NCBI RefSeq assembly: GCF_003751635.1
Contig: NZ_RJVI01000001.1
Span: forward strand, 660,726-724,725
Reading direction: 5' to 3'
Length of the DNA: 64,000 nucleotides
From: Inmirania thermothiophila
GTDB lineage: Bacteria > Pseudomonadota > Gammaproteobacteria > DSM-100275
The translations under genes were made by a program, and so were the position numbers. The notes under the pieces were generated by a model. It saw only the letters and a list, made by a program, of their open reading frames with translations. It was not told where the DNA came from and did not search any database. Below, piece after piece: positions 46,734 through 56,927 of the stretch (the stretch's first letter is position 1; the number at the start of each line of letters is the position of its first letter).

Positions 46734-49223
46734 ATGGCCGAGGTGAGCTTCCGGATCGGCGGGATGACCTGCGCAAGCTGCGTGGCGCGGGTGGAACGGG
46801 CGCTGCGCAGGCGCGAGGGGGTGGAGACGGCGGAGGTCAACCTCGCCACCGAGCGCGCGCGGGTGGCCTTCGACGCCCGGCGCGTCGAGCTGCCCGAGCT
46901 CGTGGAGGCGGTGCGCCAGGCGGGCTACGAGCCGGTGGTGACGCGCACCGAGCTGGGGGTGAAGGGCATGACCTGCGCCGCCTGCGTGCGCCGCGTCGAG
47001 CGCGCGCTCGGGAAGCTGCCGGGCGTGCTCTCGGCGAGCGTCAATCTCGCCACCGGGCGGGCGACGGTGGAGCACCTGGCCGACGCGGTGACGCCGGCCG
47101 CGCTGGGTGCGGCCGTGCGTGCCGCAGGCTACGAGCCGGTGCTGGGGGCGGCCGCCGACGCCGACCGCGAGCAGGCCGAGCGCGAGGCCGAGATCCGCGG
47201 GCTGGGGCGCGACCTCACCGCGGCGGCGGCGCTCACGGTGCCGCTGGTGCTGATCGCCATGGGGCCGCTCTTCTTCCCGGCGCTGGGGGGGCTCCTCGAG
47301 GCGGTGGCGCCGCCCGCCTTCTGGCACGGCCTCGAGTTCCTGCTCGCCACCCCGGTGCTGTTCGGCGCGGGGCGGCGCTTCTTCCGCTCGGGATGGGCCG
47401 AGCTGCGCCACGCGAGCCCCGGCATGAACAGCCTCGTGATGCTCGGCACAAGCGCCGCGTGGGGCTACTCGGTGCTGGCGCTGGCGGCGCCGGGGCTTTT
47501 CCCCGAGGGCACCGCCAACCTCTACTTCGAGGCCGCCGCGGTGATCGTCACCCTGATCCTGCTCGGCCGCTACCTGGAGGCCCGCGCCAAGGGGCGCACC
47601 TCCGAGGCGATCCGCCGCCTCATGGCGCTGCAGGCGCGCACCGCCCGCGTGCTGCGTGGCGGCGAGGCGGTGGAGGTCCCGGTGGAGGAGGTGCTGCCGG
47701 GCGACCTCGTGGTCGTGCGGCCGGGCGAGCGCGTGCCGGTGGACGGCACGGTGACCGAAGGCTCGAGCTATGTGGACGAGTCCATGCTCTCGGGCGAGCC
47801 GGTCCCGGTGGCGAAGGGGCCCGGGGACACCGTCGTCGGCGGGACCGTGAACAAGACCGGCTCCTTCACCTTCCGTGCCGAGCGCGTCGGCGCGGACACG
47901 GTGCTCGCCCAGATCATCCGCATGGTGGAGGAGGCGCAGGCGGCCAAGCCCCCGATCCAGCAGCTCGCCGACCGCATCGCCGGCGTCTTCGTGCCCGTGG
48001 TCATGGTGGTGGCGGCGCTGACCTTCGTGATCTGGCTGCTGGTGGGGCCGTCGCCGGCGCTCAGCTACGCCTTCGTCGCCGCGGTGAGCGTGCTGCTCAT
48101 CGCCTGCCCCTGCGCCATGGGGCTTGCCACGCCCACCGCCATCATGGTGGGCACCGGCCGCGGGGCCGAGATGGGCGTGCTGTTCCGCAAGGGGACCGCG
48201 CTGGAGCTGCTCGCCCGCGTCGATACCGTGGTCCTGGACAAGACCGGGACCGTGACCCGCGGCCGGCCGGAGCTGACCGATCTCGTGGTGGTGGAGGGCG
48301 AGGAGGCCGAGGTGCTGCGCCGGGTGGCGGCGGCCGAGGCGCGCAGCGAGCACCCCATCGCCGAGGCCGTGGTGGAGGCGGCGCGTGCGCGGGGGCTGGA
48401 CCTGCCGGAGGTGGCGGCCTTCGAGGCCGTCCCGGGCTACGGCATCGAGGCCGAGGTGGAGGGGCGCCGCATCCAGGTGGGGGCCGACCGCTACATGGCA
48501 CGGCTCGGCATCGACCTCGGCCCGGTGGCGGGGCGGGTGGAGGCATGGGCGGACGCCGCCAAGACACCGCTCTACGCGGCCGTCGACGGCCGGCTCGCGG
48601 CGGCCCTCGCGGTGGCGGATCCGGTCAAGGAAGGCAGTCGCGAGGCGGTCGAGGCGCTGCACCGGCTGGGGCTCGCCGTGGCCATGGTCACCGGCGACCA
48701 CCGCCGCACGGCCGAGGCGGTGGCCCGCGCGGTGGGCATCGAGCGCGTCATGGCGGAGGTGCTGCCCGAGCACAAGGCCGAGGAGGTGCGCAGGCTCCAG
48801 GCCGAGGGCCGGCGGGTGGCCTTCGTCGGCGACGGCATCAACGACGCCCCCGCGCTCGCCCAGGCGGACGTGGGCGTGGCCATCGGCACCGGCACCGACG
48901 TGGCCATCGAGGCCGGCGACGTGATCCTGATGTCGGGGGACCTGCGCGGCATCGTCAACGCGGTGGCGCTCGCGCGCCGCACCCTGCGCACCATCCGCCT
49001 CAACTTCTTCTGGGCCTACGCCTACAACGTCGCCCTCATCCCGGTCGCCGCCGGTGCCCTCTACCCGCTCCTCGGCGTCCTCCTGAACCCGATGCTGGCG
49101 GCGGCGGCGATGAGCCTGTCGAGCGTCTTCGTCGTCACCAACAGCCTGCGCCTGCGCCGCTTCCGCCCGCCCGCGGCCACCCACGCCGGAGCCGGGACCG
49201 AGGCCCAGGGGGTGGCGGCATGA
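46734..49223 (+). CDS. copA: Copper-exporting P1B-type ATPase
   Basis: This 829-residue pump exports Cu(I). Two N-terminal HMA domains have GMTCASC (C13, C16) and GMTCAAC (C81, C84). The membrane metal site is CPC at 458-460, the phosphorylation motif is DKTGT at about 502, followed by SEHPIAE and [14 protein letters not shown]. The last helices carry YN and MSLSS, as in Cu+ pumps. ATG 46734 follows GGGGGAG. Its stop overlaps the next gene (ATGA). It should be co-transcribed from the CsoR-type promoter. Confidence 0.97.
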   Translation: MAEVSFRIGGMTCASCVARVERALRRREGVETAEVNLATERARVAFDARRVELPELVEAVRQAGYEPVVTRTELGVKGMTCAACVRRVERALGKLPGVLSASVNLATGRATVEHLADAVTPAALGAAVRAAGYEPVLGAAADADREQAEREAEIRGLGRDLTAAAALTVPLVLIAMGPLFFPALGGLLEAVAPPAFWHGLEFLLATPVLFGAGRRFFRSGWAELRHASPGMNSLVMLGTSAAWGYSVLALAAPGLFPEGTANLYFEAAAVIVTLILLGRYLEARAKGRTSEAIRRLMALQARTARVLRGGEAVEVPVEEVLPGDLVVVRPGERVPVDGTVTEGSSYVDESMLSGEPVPVAKGPGDTVVGGTVNKTGSFTFRAERVGADTVLAQIIRMVEEAQAAKPPIQQLADRIAGVFVPVVMVVAALTFVIWLLVGPSPALSYAFVAAVSVLLIACPCAMGLATPTAIMVGTGRGAEMGVLFRKGTALELLARVDTVVLDKTGTVTRGRPELTDLVVVEGEEAEVLRRVAAAEARSEHPIAEAVVEAARARGLDLPEVAAFEAVPGYGIEAEVEGRRIQVGADRYMARLGIDLGPVAGRVEAWADAAKTPLYAAVDGRLAAALAVADPVKEGSREAVEALHRLGLAVAMVTGDHRRTAEAVARAVGIERVMAEVLPEHKAEEVRRLQAEGRRVAFVGDGINDAPALAQADVGVAIGTGTDVAIEAGDVILMSGDLRGIVNAVALARRTLRTIRLNFFWAYAYNVALIPVAAGALYPLLGVLLNPMLAAAAMSLSSVFVVTNSLRLRRFRPPAATHAGAGTEAQGVAA

Positions 49224-50428
49224 GGCGGGGGGTGCGCAGCGGCCGCGGCTGGCTCGCGGCGGCGCTGCTGCTGGCGCTCGCAGCGCCGGCGCACGCCCTG
49301 CGCCTGGAGGCGCTGCCCCACCTTCACGGCATCGCCTGGGTGCCGGGGGAGGGACTGCGCGTGGCCGCCCACGACGGGCTCTATGCCGTCGCGCCCGACG
49401 GTCGTGTCCGGCGCGTCGGCGCCGCCGGCTGGGACCTCATGAGCCTGATCGAGGTCCCCGGACGGCCGGGCTGGCTCTACGCGGGGGGGCACCCGGGCGA
49501 GGGCGAGAACCTGGGCCTTGCGGCCTCCACCGACGGGGGGCGGACCTGGGCGCGGCGGGGCGCCGCCGAGGCCGACTTCCACGCCCTTGCGGTCTCGGCC
49601 GCCGATCCCCGGCGCCTGGCCGGCGTCCACGCCGGCACGCTGTGGACGAGCGAGGACGGCGGGCGGAGCTGGCGGCAGGTGGGGCGCGCCCCCGAGGAGA
49701 TCCTCTCCCTCGCCTTCTCCCCGGACGGTCGCCGCCTCTACGCGGCCGCGGGCGGGGGGCTGCTGGTGAGCCGGGACGGCGGCCGCGGCTGGACGCCCCT
49801 CACCAGCGGCGACGAGCCCGGGAGCCTCGTGGCGGTGCGGCCCGACGGCACCGTCTACGCCTTCCTGCTGGGCAAGGGGCTCGTCCGCGGCAGGGACCCG
49901 GGGACAGGCTGGCAGGTGCTGGTGCCGGACTTCGGCGCCCACGTCCCGCTCGCCCTCACCGCGGACGCCGACGGCGGGCTCTACCTGCTGACCCATCTCG
50001 GCCGCATCCTGGTCTCCACCGACGGCGGCGCCTCATGGCGCCGCTGGGGTCTGCCCGCCGCCGCGCCCGCGGAGGCCGCGCGGCGCGGGCAGCGCCTCTA
50101 CGAGGCGCGCTGCCGGGCCTGTCACGGCCGCGACGGCCTCGGCGAGCCGCTCACGGTGGAGAAGCTCGCGGTGCGCGACTATCGCTTCGCCCCGCCCCTG
50201 GACGATGCCCTGCATGCCTGGCACCACACCGACGAGGATCTGGTGCGCACCATCCTCGACGGGGTCCCCGGGGGGCGGATGCCGGCCTGGCGCGGCGTGC
50301 TCGACGAGGCGCAGGCGCGGGATCTCGTGGCCTACATCAAGTCCCTGTGGGGGCCGCGTGCCCGCGCCTGCCAGGGGCCTCGACACATGCGTTGCCCGCC
50401 CGGCGCGGGCGAGGAGGAGGGATCGTGA
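49220..50428 (+). CDS. Exported beta-propeller protein fused to a C-terminal cytochrome c domain
   Basis: This 402-residue protein has a signal peptide (to PAHA, then [11 protein letters not shown]). Its BNR/sortilin-like beta-propeller has repeated DGGRTW, DGGRSW, DGGRGW and DGGASW motifs, each starting a blade. A short cytochrome c domain follows, with CRACH at 298-302 and a possible Met ligand in GGRMPAWRG. The propeller resembles exported proteins often found beside copper or mercury genes. Joining it to haem c suggests redox chemistry on a bound metal. It overlaps copA by 4 bases. Confidence 0.8.
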   Translation: MRRGVRSGRGWLAAALLLALAAPAHALRLEALPHLHGIAWVPGEGLRVAAHDGLYAVAPDGRVRRVGAAGWDLMSLIEVPGRPGWLYAGGHPGEGENLGLAASTDGGRTWARRGAAEADFHALAVSAADPRRLAGVHAGTLWTSEDGGRSWRQVGRAPEEILSLAFSPDGRRLYAAAGGGLLVSRDGGRGWTPLTSGDEPGSLVAVRPDGTVYAFLLGKGLVRGRDPGTGWQVLVPDFGAHVPLALTADADGGLYLLTHLGRILVSTDGGASWRRWGLPAAAPAEAARRGQRLYEARCRACHGRDGLGEPLTVEKLAVRDYRFAPPLDDALHAWHHTDEDLVRTILDGVPGGRMPAWRGVLDEAQARDLVAYIKSLWGPRARACQGPRHMRCPPGAGEEEGS

Positions 50429-50661
50429 TGCACGACGGCGGCGGGGCCTGGGGCTGGGCCTGGATGGGCCTCGGCGGGATCGGGATGGTGCTCTTCTGGG
50501 TGCTCGTCCTGGTGGCGGTGGTCTGGATCGTGCGGGCCCTCCTGGGCGGCGGCAGCGGCCGGGAGGAGGACCCGCTCGTGGTGCTCAAGCGCCGCTACGC
50601 CCGGGGCGAGATCGACCGCGAGACCTACGAGCGCATGCGCGAGGCGCTGCGGCGCGACTGA
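50428..50661 (+). CDS. Small membrane protein with SHOCT domain
   Basis: This 77-residue protein has one transmembrane segment (residues 13-38) followed by a SHOCT motif (DPLVVLKRRYARGEIDRETYERMREAL). Such proteins are common at the ends of metal-resistance operons; the molecular role is unclear. GAGGAGGAGG precedes the ATG, which overlaps the previous stop (TGATG). GTG 50425 one codon earlier is an alternative start. Confidence 0.85.
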   Translation: MHDGGGAWGWAWMGLGGIGMVLFWVLVLVAVVWIVRALLGGGSGREEDPLVVLKRRYARGEIDRETYERMREALRRD

Positions 50662-50681
50662 CGGCGGCGCCGGCAGGGGCG

Positions 50682-51260
50682 TCAGGATCCTTCGTCGCCC
50701 TGCCGCTGCGCCCGCAGCCGCTCGGCCTGGCGGCGCAGGACGTGGCTGACGATGACGTCGCGGTCCTCCTCGCGCAGCGCCTCGAAGGCGGCGGCGATGC
50801 GCCAGGGGTGCTCGCCGCCGTCCGCGCGCTCGCAGCGCACGACGCGCCCGTAGGTGAGGATGGCGGTGAAGGAGGGGTGCAGCACGATGCGCAGCTCGAG
50901 CAGCGTGCCGGGCTCGAGGCGCTCGTCGTTGGCGAAGGCGATCCCCGAGGCGCTGATCTCGGCCGGGCGCGGCGGTACGTCGTAGAGGCCCTCGCGGTCG
51001 GCGGCGATGAGGCGGCCGAGCAGCTCCAGCTTGCGGTCCATCAGCTCCAGGCAGTAGGCGATGCGGGGGTGCTCCTCGGCGACCTCGCGGATCGCGGCCT
51101 CCAGCTGCTCGGCCTCGCGCTGCAGCGTGTCGGAGAGGGTGAACCAGACCGGGCCCCGGCGCTCGAAGGACGCCAGCGCCTCCTCGAAGGCCTCGGCCTC
51201 CAGTACCCGGTAGCTCAGGCTGACGAGATCCTCGACCCGGTAGAACTGGCGTCGGTCCAT
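50682..51260 (-). CDS. Atypical PilZ-domain protein in the stator operon
   Basis: This 192-residue protein has a PilZ-like N-terminal RxxxR (Arg4, Arg8 in DRRQFYRVEDLV) and a core at about residues 99-180 (EISASGIAF, RVVRCE). The two are separated by about 80 residues of predicted long helices. Such inserted helices occur in oligomeric PilZ proteins of Xanthomonas. The usual Asp/Asn of the D/NxSxxG motif is Glu101 here, so c-di-GMP binding may be altered. It follows pomB by 7 bases, suggesting a role in motor control. Confidence 0.75.
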   Translation of the reverse strand: MDRRQFYRVEDLVSLSYRVLEAEAFEEALASFERRGPVWFTLSDTLQREAEQLEAAIREVAEEHPRIAYCLELMDRKLELLGRLIAADREGLYDVPPRPAEISASGIAFANDERLEPGTLLELRIVLHPSFTAILTYGRVVRCERADGGEHPWRIAAAFEALREEDRDVIVSHVLRRQAERLRAQRQGDEGS

Positions 51261-51267
51261 CGCGGCC

Positions 51268-52092
51268 TCACTTCTGGATGATGATCTCCACGCGGCGGTT
51301 GCGGGCGCGGTTCTCCGGGGTGGTGTTGGGCACCAACGGCTGGGTGTCGGCGTGGCCCTCGGCGGCGACGCGCTTGGAGGGAATGGCCGAGCGGGCGAGC
51401 AGCTCGTGCACCACGGAGACCGCACGCGCGGCGGAGAGCTCCCAGTTCGAACGGTAGGGGCCGCCGTGCACGGGGACGTCGTCGGTGTGGCCGGCGACGA
51501 CGATGCGCCCCTCGGTCTTCTCCAGGGTCTTGCCGATGGTCTCCAGCACCGGGACGAACCCGGGGTCGAGCTCGGCGCTGCCCGAGGGGAAGGAGCCCTT
51601 CTCGCGGACACGGACGATGACGTTGCCCTCGCGCTGCTCCACCTCGACGAGCCCCTGGCGGATCTGCTGCTGCAGCAGGCGGCGCAGCTTGACGGCCTCG
51701 CGCCGGGCCTCCTGGATGCGGGCGTCGGTGAACTCCAGGGTCTGCCGGTTCTCGTCGACGGTCTTCTGGCGGATGTCCTTGGTGGGGTCCGGCGTCGGGC
51801 GGCCGGGGCTGAACTCGCGCGCGATGATGCTGGTTCCCTTGGGCGGCTCCAGGGTGCGCAGCTCGCGCTGCACGCCGAAGGCGTTCTTCATGGAGCCCGC
51901 GATCTGCTTGTACTTCTGCACGTCCATCTCGGAGAAGGACAGCAGGAGCACGAAGAAGGCCATGAGCAGCGTGGCGAGGTCGGCGAAGGTGACGATCCAG
52001 CCCGGCGCCCTCGGCGGCGGGCACTTCTTCTCCCGCGGCGGGTCCGGCGGCGGGGGCGGCGGGGCGGCGCCCTTGGCGGTGCCCGTGGCCAT
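51268..52092 (-). CDS. pomB: Flagellar stator subunit PomB (MotB family)
   Basis: This 274-residue protein has a short cytoplasmic proline-rich N-terminus and one transmembrane helix with the ion-binding Asp38 in TFADLATLLMAFFVLLLSF. SEMDVQKYKQIAGSMKNAFG and KGTSIIAREFSPGRP follow and closely resemble Vibrio PomB. The C-terminal OmpA-like peptidoglycan-binding domain has GHTDDVPVHG and NRRVEIII. By similarity to PomB rather than E. coli MotB, Na+ coupling is likely but not proven. It starts 2 bases after pomA. Confidence 0.92.
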   Translation of the reverse strand: MATGTAKGAAPPPPPPDPPREKKCPPPRAPGWIVTFADLATLLMAFFVLLLSFSEMDVQKYKQIAGSMKNAFGVQRELRTLEPPKGTSIIAREFSPGRPTPDPTKDIRQKTVDENRQTLEFTDARIQEARREAVKLRRLLQQQIRQGLVEVEQREGNVIVRVREKGSFPSGSAELDPGFVPVLETIGKTLEKTEGRIVVAGHTDDVPVHGGPYRSNWELSAARAVSVVHELLARSAIPSKRVAAEGHADTQPLVPNTTPENRARNRRVEIIIQK

Positions 52093-52094
52093 GG

Positions 52095-52856
52095 CTACTT
52101 GGCCTTCGCCTTGTCGCGCTTCTTGCCCGGCAGGTAGGCCTTGAGCAGGCCGTCGAGCACGCGCGGGTTCATGCCGTCCTGGATCGCGTTGATGGCCTCG
52201 ATGATGAGCGACTTGTTGGTGCGCTCCTGCTCGCTGCGAAGCTCCAGCTTCTCCGCGATGGGCAGGGCGACGAGGTTGGCGATGAGCGAGCCGTAGAGGG
52301 TGGTGAGCAGCGCCACCGCCATCGCCGGCCCGATCTTTTTCGGGTCGTCCATGTTGGCCATGAGCTGGACGAGGCCGATGAGGGTCCCGATCATGCCCAT
52401 GGCGGGGGCGGAGTCGCCGATGGCCTTCCAGATCTTCTGCCCCGTCTCGTGGCGCTCCACCGTCAGGTTCATCTCCTGGGTGAGCATCTTGCGCACCAGC
52501 GCCGCGTCGTGACCGTCCACCACGAGCTGCAGCCCCTTCTTGAAGAATTCGTTCTTGACCGGCGCCTTCTCGAGCTCCAGCAGCCCGGCCTTGCGCGCGG
52601 TCTCGGCCAGGCGTACGGCGTCCTTGATGAGCTCCTCCGGCGACTCGATTTTGAAGATGAAGGCCTTCGCGGCGACGCTGAAGGCGCTCAGGAAGTTGGC
52701 GAGGGGGAACTTGATGAGGGTCGCGGCGATGGTGCCGCCGACGACGATGAGCAGGCTCGGCGGGTTGACGAAGATGCCGGGCCCGCTGCCCATGAGGATC
52801 GAGCCGACCACGATGCCGAGGCCGAAGAGAAGGCCGATGAGGGTTGCCAGGTCCAT
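52095..52856 (-). CDS. pomA: Flagellar stator subunit PomA (MotA family)
   Basis: This 253-residue membrane protein has four transmembrane helices. MDLATLIGLLFGLGIVVGS, FVNPPSLLIVVGGT and the C-terminal pair GDSAPAMGMIGTLIGLVQLM and MAVALLTTLYGSLIANLV all resemble Vibrio PomA. The cytoplasmic loop between TM2 and TM3 holds charged residues for FliG contact. With PomB it forms the ion-driven torque generator. No other flagellar genes are in the window. Confidence 0.93.
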   Translation of the reverse strand: MDLATLIGLLFGLGIVVGSILMGSGPGIFVNPPSLLIVVGGTIAATLIKFPLANFLSAFSVAAKAFIFKIESPEELIKDAVRLAETARKAGLLELEKAPVKNEFFKKGLQLVVDGHDAALVRKMLTQEMNLTVERHETGQKIWKAIGDSAPAMGMIGTLIGLVQLMANMDDPKKIGPAMAVALLTTLYGSLIANLVALPIAEKLELRSEQERTNKSLIIEAINAIQDGMNPRVLDGLLKAYLPGKKRDKAKAK

Positions 52857-52913
52857 CGAGGCTGCTCCCCGGTGCCCGCGATCCGGGTCCTGCGACTGGG
52901 TGGATCTTGATCT

Positions 52914-52940
52914 ATGTCGGCCGCCGCGGCCGTGGGTTGA
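52914..52940 (-). promoter_or_regulatory. Candidate flagellar sigma-28 promoter for pomAB
   Basis: On the minus strand TCAA (52940-52937), a 15-base spacer and GCCGACAT (52921-52914) resemble the FliA consensus TAAA-N15-GCCGATAA, matching 3 of 4 and 6 of 8 positions. It lies about 58 bases upstream of the pomA start, a suitable position for a late flagellar gene. Confidence 0.45.
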
Positions 52941-53007
52941 GCCCGCGCGTCCTTGCCCGCGGCGGCGGCTTCAGTTTAACTGACCGGCGTCGGATCGGGA
53001 GAGGGAC

Positions 53008-53619
53008 GTGGGCAGCCCCCGTGACGCCATCGCGCTCGCCTGGACCGGGGCCTCGGGGGCGCCCTACGGGCTGCGTCTGCTCCACTGCCTGCTGGCGGCC
53101 GGCGAGGAGGTCTTCCTCATGGTCTCGCCGGCGGCCCGGGTGGTGCTCGCCGCCGAGGAGGACCTCGCGCTGCCGGCCGAGGGCGGCGCGATGGCGGCCG
53201 CCCTGGGGGCGCGGCTCGGGGTCGCCACCGACGGCCTGCGCATCCTCGGCCATCAGGAGTGGATGGCGCCGGTGGCCAGCGGCAGCGCCGCGCCCCGGGC
53301 GATGGTGGTCTGTCCCTGCTCCATGGGGACCCTCTCGGCCATCGCCACCGGCGCCAGCAACAACCTCATCGAGCGCGCCGCCGACGTCATGCTCAAGGAG
53401 CGCCGCCCCCTCATCCTCGTCCCCCGCGACACGCCCCTGTCCGCGATCCATCTCGAGAACATGCTGCGCGTGACGCGGGCGGGGGCGGTGGTGCTGCCGG
53501 CCTCGCCCGGCTTCTACCACCGTCCCCGGACCGTGGCCGAGGTGGTGGACTTCGTGGTCGCGCGGATCCTCGACCACCTCGGCATCGGCCACGATCTCAT
53601 CCCCCGCTGGGGGGCGTGA
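53008..53619 (+). CDS. ubiX: Flavin prenyltransferase
   Basis: This 203-residue enzyme makes prenylated FMN for the UbiD decarboxylase in ubiquinone synthesis. It has the N-terminal [14 protein letters not shown] flavin loop, [32 protein letters not shown] and [18 protein letters not shown] 53008 follows GGGAGAGGGA. It is divergent from pomA, and its end overlaps the convergent DedA-PAP2 gene by 23 bases. ubiD is not in the window. Confidence 0.95.
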   Translation: MGSPRDAIALAWTGASGAPYGLRLLHCLLAAGEEVFLMVSPAARVVLAAEEDLALPAEGGAMAAALGARLGVATDGLRILGHQEWMAPVASGSAAPRAMVVCPCSMGTLSAIATGASNNLIERAADVMLKERRPLILVPRDTPLSAIHLENMLRVTRAGAVVLPASPGFYHRPRTVAEVVDFVVARILDHLGIGHDLIPRWGA

Positions 53620-55615
53620 TGTCGGGCGGGGCGAGCAACAGCACGCCCCCGTCCCATTCCGGCCCGCCCTCGCCCCGCCGCACCTGCGCCCGCACCAGCG
53701 CCCCGGCGTGGCGCGCCAGCACCTCGCGCGGCCCGTCGAAGCGGGGCAGGGTGCGCGGCAGGGTCAGCAGCGGCAGGGGCCGCGCCGCGCCGAGGAAGCT
53801 CACGTTGCCCACCAGGATCGGCGTGTCCCACCCGGCGAGGCGCCAGCCGGCATCCCAGAGGCGCAGTACCAGCCGGCCCCCCGGCGCGGGCAGGGCGAGG
53901 CGCAGGACCTCGTGGCGGCCGTCGTGGACCTGCGGCAGGACCGGCAGGGTCTGCGGGTCCGGATCCGGTACGAGGAGGGCGAGGAGGTCGCGGGCGCGAA
54001 ACGGGGCGGGCCGCCAGCCCTGGGCGGCCAGCGCGCGGGCCAGGGCGGCGGGTGCCACCGCCGCCTGCACCGTCAGGGGATGGCGGCGACGGCCGCCGAG
54101 GTCGTTGCGCCACGCCGGCAGCGCGCGCCAGCCCCCGTCGAGCCACGCCGCCGGGGCCAGCGTGCGCAGCGGGACGCGGGGCGCGTAGCGGGCGAGGTCC
54201 GCCTCGTGGCGCAGGGCGATGTGGGTGCCGCCGAAGAGCGCCAGGAGCAGGCTCGAGACCGCCACCAGGTGCGCTCCCCGCGGCGGCGTCCCGCCGTGGC
54301 GGCGGCAGGCCAGACCCACCAGCGCCGCCCACGCCCCGCCCAGGGCGAGGCCGGCGGCGACGTCGCCGAGCCAGTGCACCCCGAGGTAGAGGCGGGAGGC
54401 GGCGATGCCGAGCACCAGCGTCGCGGTGGAGGCGTAGAGGAGCCAGCGCCACGCGGGGGCGAGGGCCGGGGCGGCGAGGATCGCGGCGAGGCTGTAGATC
54501 GCGGCGGCGGCGGTGGCGTGTCCGCTGGGAAAGGCGTAACCGGCCACCATCGCCCCGGGCGGGCGCGGCACCGCCAAGAGCGCCTTGAGGATCGGCGGCA
54601 CGGCGAAGGCGAAGGCAAGCCCCAGGGCCCAGTGCACCGCGACCGTGCGCCGGCGCTGCACCAGCAGCCAGGCCAGCACGCCGAGGCCGAAGGGCCAGAG
54701 CACGGCGCCGTCGCCGAGCTCGGTCAGGGCCACCATCACGTGGTCGACGAGGGGCGAGCGCAGCCCCTGGAGGGTGCGGTGCAGCGCCTCCTCCCACGGC
54801 GTCGGCGGGGGCGTGCGCGCCACCTGCCAGGCGAGGGCGGCGAAGCCCGCGACCCCGCCCGCGAGCAGCGGGCCGAGGAGGGCGAGGCTGCCGAGGTCCG
54901 GCCGCTCGGGGTCCACCAGGGCGCGCACCGGCGGGCCCAGGAGCGGATGGCGTCCGCTCCAGGCGATGAGCCGCGCGGCAAGGCGCGCCGCGCGCGGGGT
55001 CAGGCGGGCGTAGAGGCGGTGCACCGCGGCGAAGACCCCCCAGGTCAGCCCCAGGATCAGCGCCAGGAGGAGCACGAGACGGCCCGCCACCTCCGAGGCG
55101 AGGGCGAGCGAGGCCCCGACCGCGATCCCCGGCAGCAGGTAGGCCGGGGCCCAGGCGACGGCGCCGGCGGCGGCGAGGGCGGCGAAGCGCGGCCACGGCA
55201 TGCCCAGGCTGCCCGCCAGCGCCGGCACCACCGGGCGCAGGGGGCCGACGAAGCGGGCCACCAGCACCCCCTTGCCGCCGTGGCGGCGGACGAACGCCTC
55301 GGCCCGCGTCACCAGCTCGCGCCGCCGGGCCAGCAGGCGGTGGGCGAGCAGGCGCGCGCCGTGGCGACGGCCGAGCCAGAAGCTGACGAGGTCCCCGGCG
55401 AGGGCGCCGGCCGAGGCCGCGGCCCAGGTGGGGGCGAGCTGGACGGTGCCGGTGGCGACGAGGGCGCCGGCGGCGAACATGAAGACCGCGCCGGGGACCA
55501 CCAGCCCCACCAGGACCAGCGACTCGGCGAAGGCGGCGGCGAAGACCACCGCCCCGGCCCAGGCCGGGTGGGCCGCGATCCAGGCCAGCAGCGCCTCGAG
55601 GGCGGGGTGCTCCAC
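53597..55615 (-). CDS. DedA-PAP2-LssY-type membrane fusion protein
   Basis: This 672-residue protein has three parts. Residues 1-200 are a DedA/SNARE-associated membrane domain ([16 protein letters not shown], the [13 protein letters not shown] motif and [18 protein letters not shown]). Residues 240-450 are a PAP2 phosphatase with [19 protein letters not shown] and [13 protein letters not shown], the three acid-phosphatase motifs. Residues 470-672 resemble the LssY C-terminal domain ([30 protein letters not shown]). It probably dephosphorylates a lipid pyrophosphate in the periplasm, perhaps undecaprenyl pyrophosphate, and moves the lipid; this is inferred from the domains. Confidence 0.85.
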   Translation of the reverse strand: MEHPALEALLAWIAAHPAWAGAVVFAAAFAESLVLVGLVVPGAVFMFAAGALVATGTVQLAPTWAAASAGALAGDLVSFWLGRRHGARLLAHRLLARRRELVTRAEAFVRRHGGKGVLVARFVGPLRPVVPALAGSLGMPWPRFAALAAAGAVAWAPAYLLPGIAVGASLALASEVAGRLVLLLALILGLTWGVFAAVHRLYARLTPRAARLAARLIAWSGRHPLLGPPVRALVDPERPDLGSLALLGPLLAGGVAGFAALAWQVARTPPPTPWEEALHRTLQGLRSPLVDHVMVALTELGDGAVLWPFGLGVLAWLLVQRRRTVAVHWALGLAFAFAVPPILKALLAVPRPPGAMVAGYAFPSGHATAAAAIYSLAAILAAPALAPAWRWLLYASTATLVLGIAASRLYLGVHWLGDVAAGLALGGAWAALVGLACRRHGGTPPRGAHLVAVSSLLLALFGGTHIALRHEADLARYAPRVPLRTLAPAAWLDGGWRALPAWRNDLGGRRRHPLTVQAAVAPAALARALAAQGWRPAPFRARDLLALLVPDPDPQTLPVLPQVHDGRHEVLRLALPAPGGRLVLRLWDAGWRLAGWDTPILVGNVSFLGAARPLPLLTLPRTLPRFDGPREVLARHAGALVRAQVRRGEGGPEWDGGVLLLAPPDITPPSGG

Positions 55616-55646
55616 GGCGGTGCGCGGCCGGTGGCGGCTCCGCTGC

Positions 55647-56927
55647 TCAGAGCCCGGCCAGCACCTCGCGCGCGGCGGCGACGGTGGCCTCGATGTCCGC
55701 CTCGGTGTGGGCCGTGCTCATGAAGGCGGCCTCGAATGCCGACGGCGCGAGATAGACGCCGCGCGCGAGCATGCCGTGGAAGAAGCGGCGGAAGCGCTCG
55801 GCGTCGCAGGCGGTGACGTCGGCGTAGCCCGTGATCCGCTCGGCCTCGGTGAAGAAGAGCCCGAACATGGCCCCCACGTGCTGGGTGCGCAGGGCCACCC
55901 CGGTCTCGCGCGCCGCCGCCTCGAGCCCCGCGCAGAGGGCCGCGGTGCGCGCCTCGAGCCGCTCGTAGAGGCCCGGCTCTCGCAGCAGCCGCAGGGTGGC
56001 CAGCCCCGCCGCCATCGCCACCGGGTTGCCCGAGAGGGTGCCGGCCTGGTAGACGGGCCCGGTGGGGGCGATCCGCTCCATGACCTCGCGCCGCCCGCCG
56101 AAGGCCCCCACCGGCATGCCGCCACCGAGGACCTTGCCCAGGGTGGTGAGGTCGGGGCGGACGCCGTAGCGGGCCTGGGCGCCGCCGAGGGCGACGCGGA
56201 AGCCGGTCATCACCTCGTCGAAGATGAGCAGCGCGCCGTGGCGGTCGCAGACCTCGCGCAGGGTTTCGAGGAAGCCCGGCTCCGGCGGGATGCAGTTCAT
56301 GTTTCCCGCCACCGGCTCGACGATGACGCAGGCGATCTCGTCGCCCATGCGGTCGAAGACCTCGCGCACCTGCCCCGCGTCGTTGTAGGTCAGGGTCAGG
56401 GTGTGCGCGGCGAGGGCCGCCGGCACGCCGGGCGAGGTGGGCACGCCCAGGGTCAGGGCGCCGGAGCCGGCCTTGACCAGCAGGGCGTCGGCGTGGCCGT
56501 GGTAGCAGCCCTCGAACTTGACGATGCGGTCGCGTCCGGTGAAGCCGCGGGCGAGCCGGATCGCGCTCATGGTGGCCTCGGTGCCGGAGCTCACCATGCG
56601 CACCATCTCCACCGAGGGCACCAGCTCGCAGACGAGCTCGGCGAGCTCCACCTCCAGCGCGCAGGGGGCGCCGAAGGAGAGGCCGCGGGCGGCGGTCTCG
56701 CGCACCGCCTCGATCACCGCCGGATGGGCGTGGCCGAGGATCATCGGGCCCCAGGAGCCCACGTAGTCGATGTAGCGGCGCCCGTCGGCGTCCCACAGGT
56801 AGGCCCCCTCGGCGCGGGCGATGAAGGGCGGCTCGCCGCCGACGGCGCGGAAGGCGCGCACGGGCGAGTTGACCCCGCCGGGGATGACGCGGCGGGCGCG
56901 CTCGAACAGCTCCTGCGACCGGCTCAT
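55647..56927 (-). CDS. hemL: Glutamate-1-semialdehyde 2,1-aminomutase
   Basis: This 426-residue PLP enzyme makes 5-aminolevulinate for haem. [45 protein letters not shown] and the PLP lysine in [19 protein letters not shown] are all present. Its ATG overlaps the thiE stop (ATGA), so thiD-thiE-hemL are one operon. The partner enzyme HemA is encoded at the right edge of the window. Confidence 0.97.
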   Translation of the reverse strand: MSRSQELFERARRVIPGGVNSPVRAFRAVGGEPPFIARAEGAYLWDADGRRYIDYVGSWGPMILGHAHPAVIEAVRETAARGLSFGAPCALEVELAELVCELVPSVEMVRMVSSGTEATMSAIRLARGFTGRDRIVKFEGCYHGHADALLVKAGSGALTLGVPTSPGVPAALAAHTLTLTYNDAGQVREVFDRMGDEIACVIVEPVAGNMNCIPPEPGFLETLREVCDRHGALLIFDEVMTGFRVALGGAQARYGVRPDLTTLGKVLGGGMPVGAFGGRREVMERIAPTGPVYQAGTLSGNPVAMAAGLATLRLLREPGLYERLEARTAALCAGLEAAARETGVALRTQHVGAMFGLFFTEAERITGYADVTACDAERFRRFFHGMLARGVYLAPSAFEAAFMSTAHTEADIEATVAAAREVLAGL

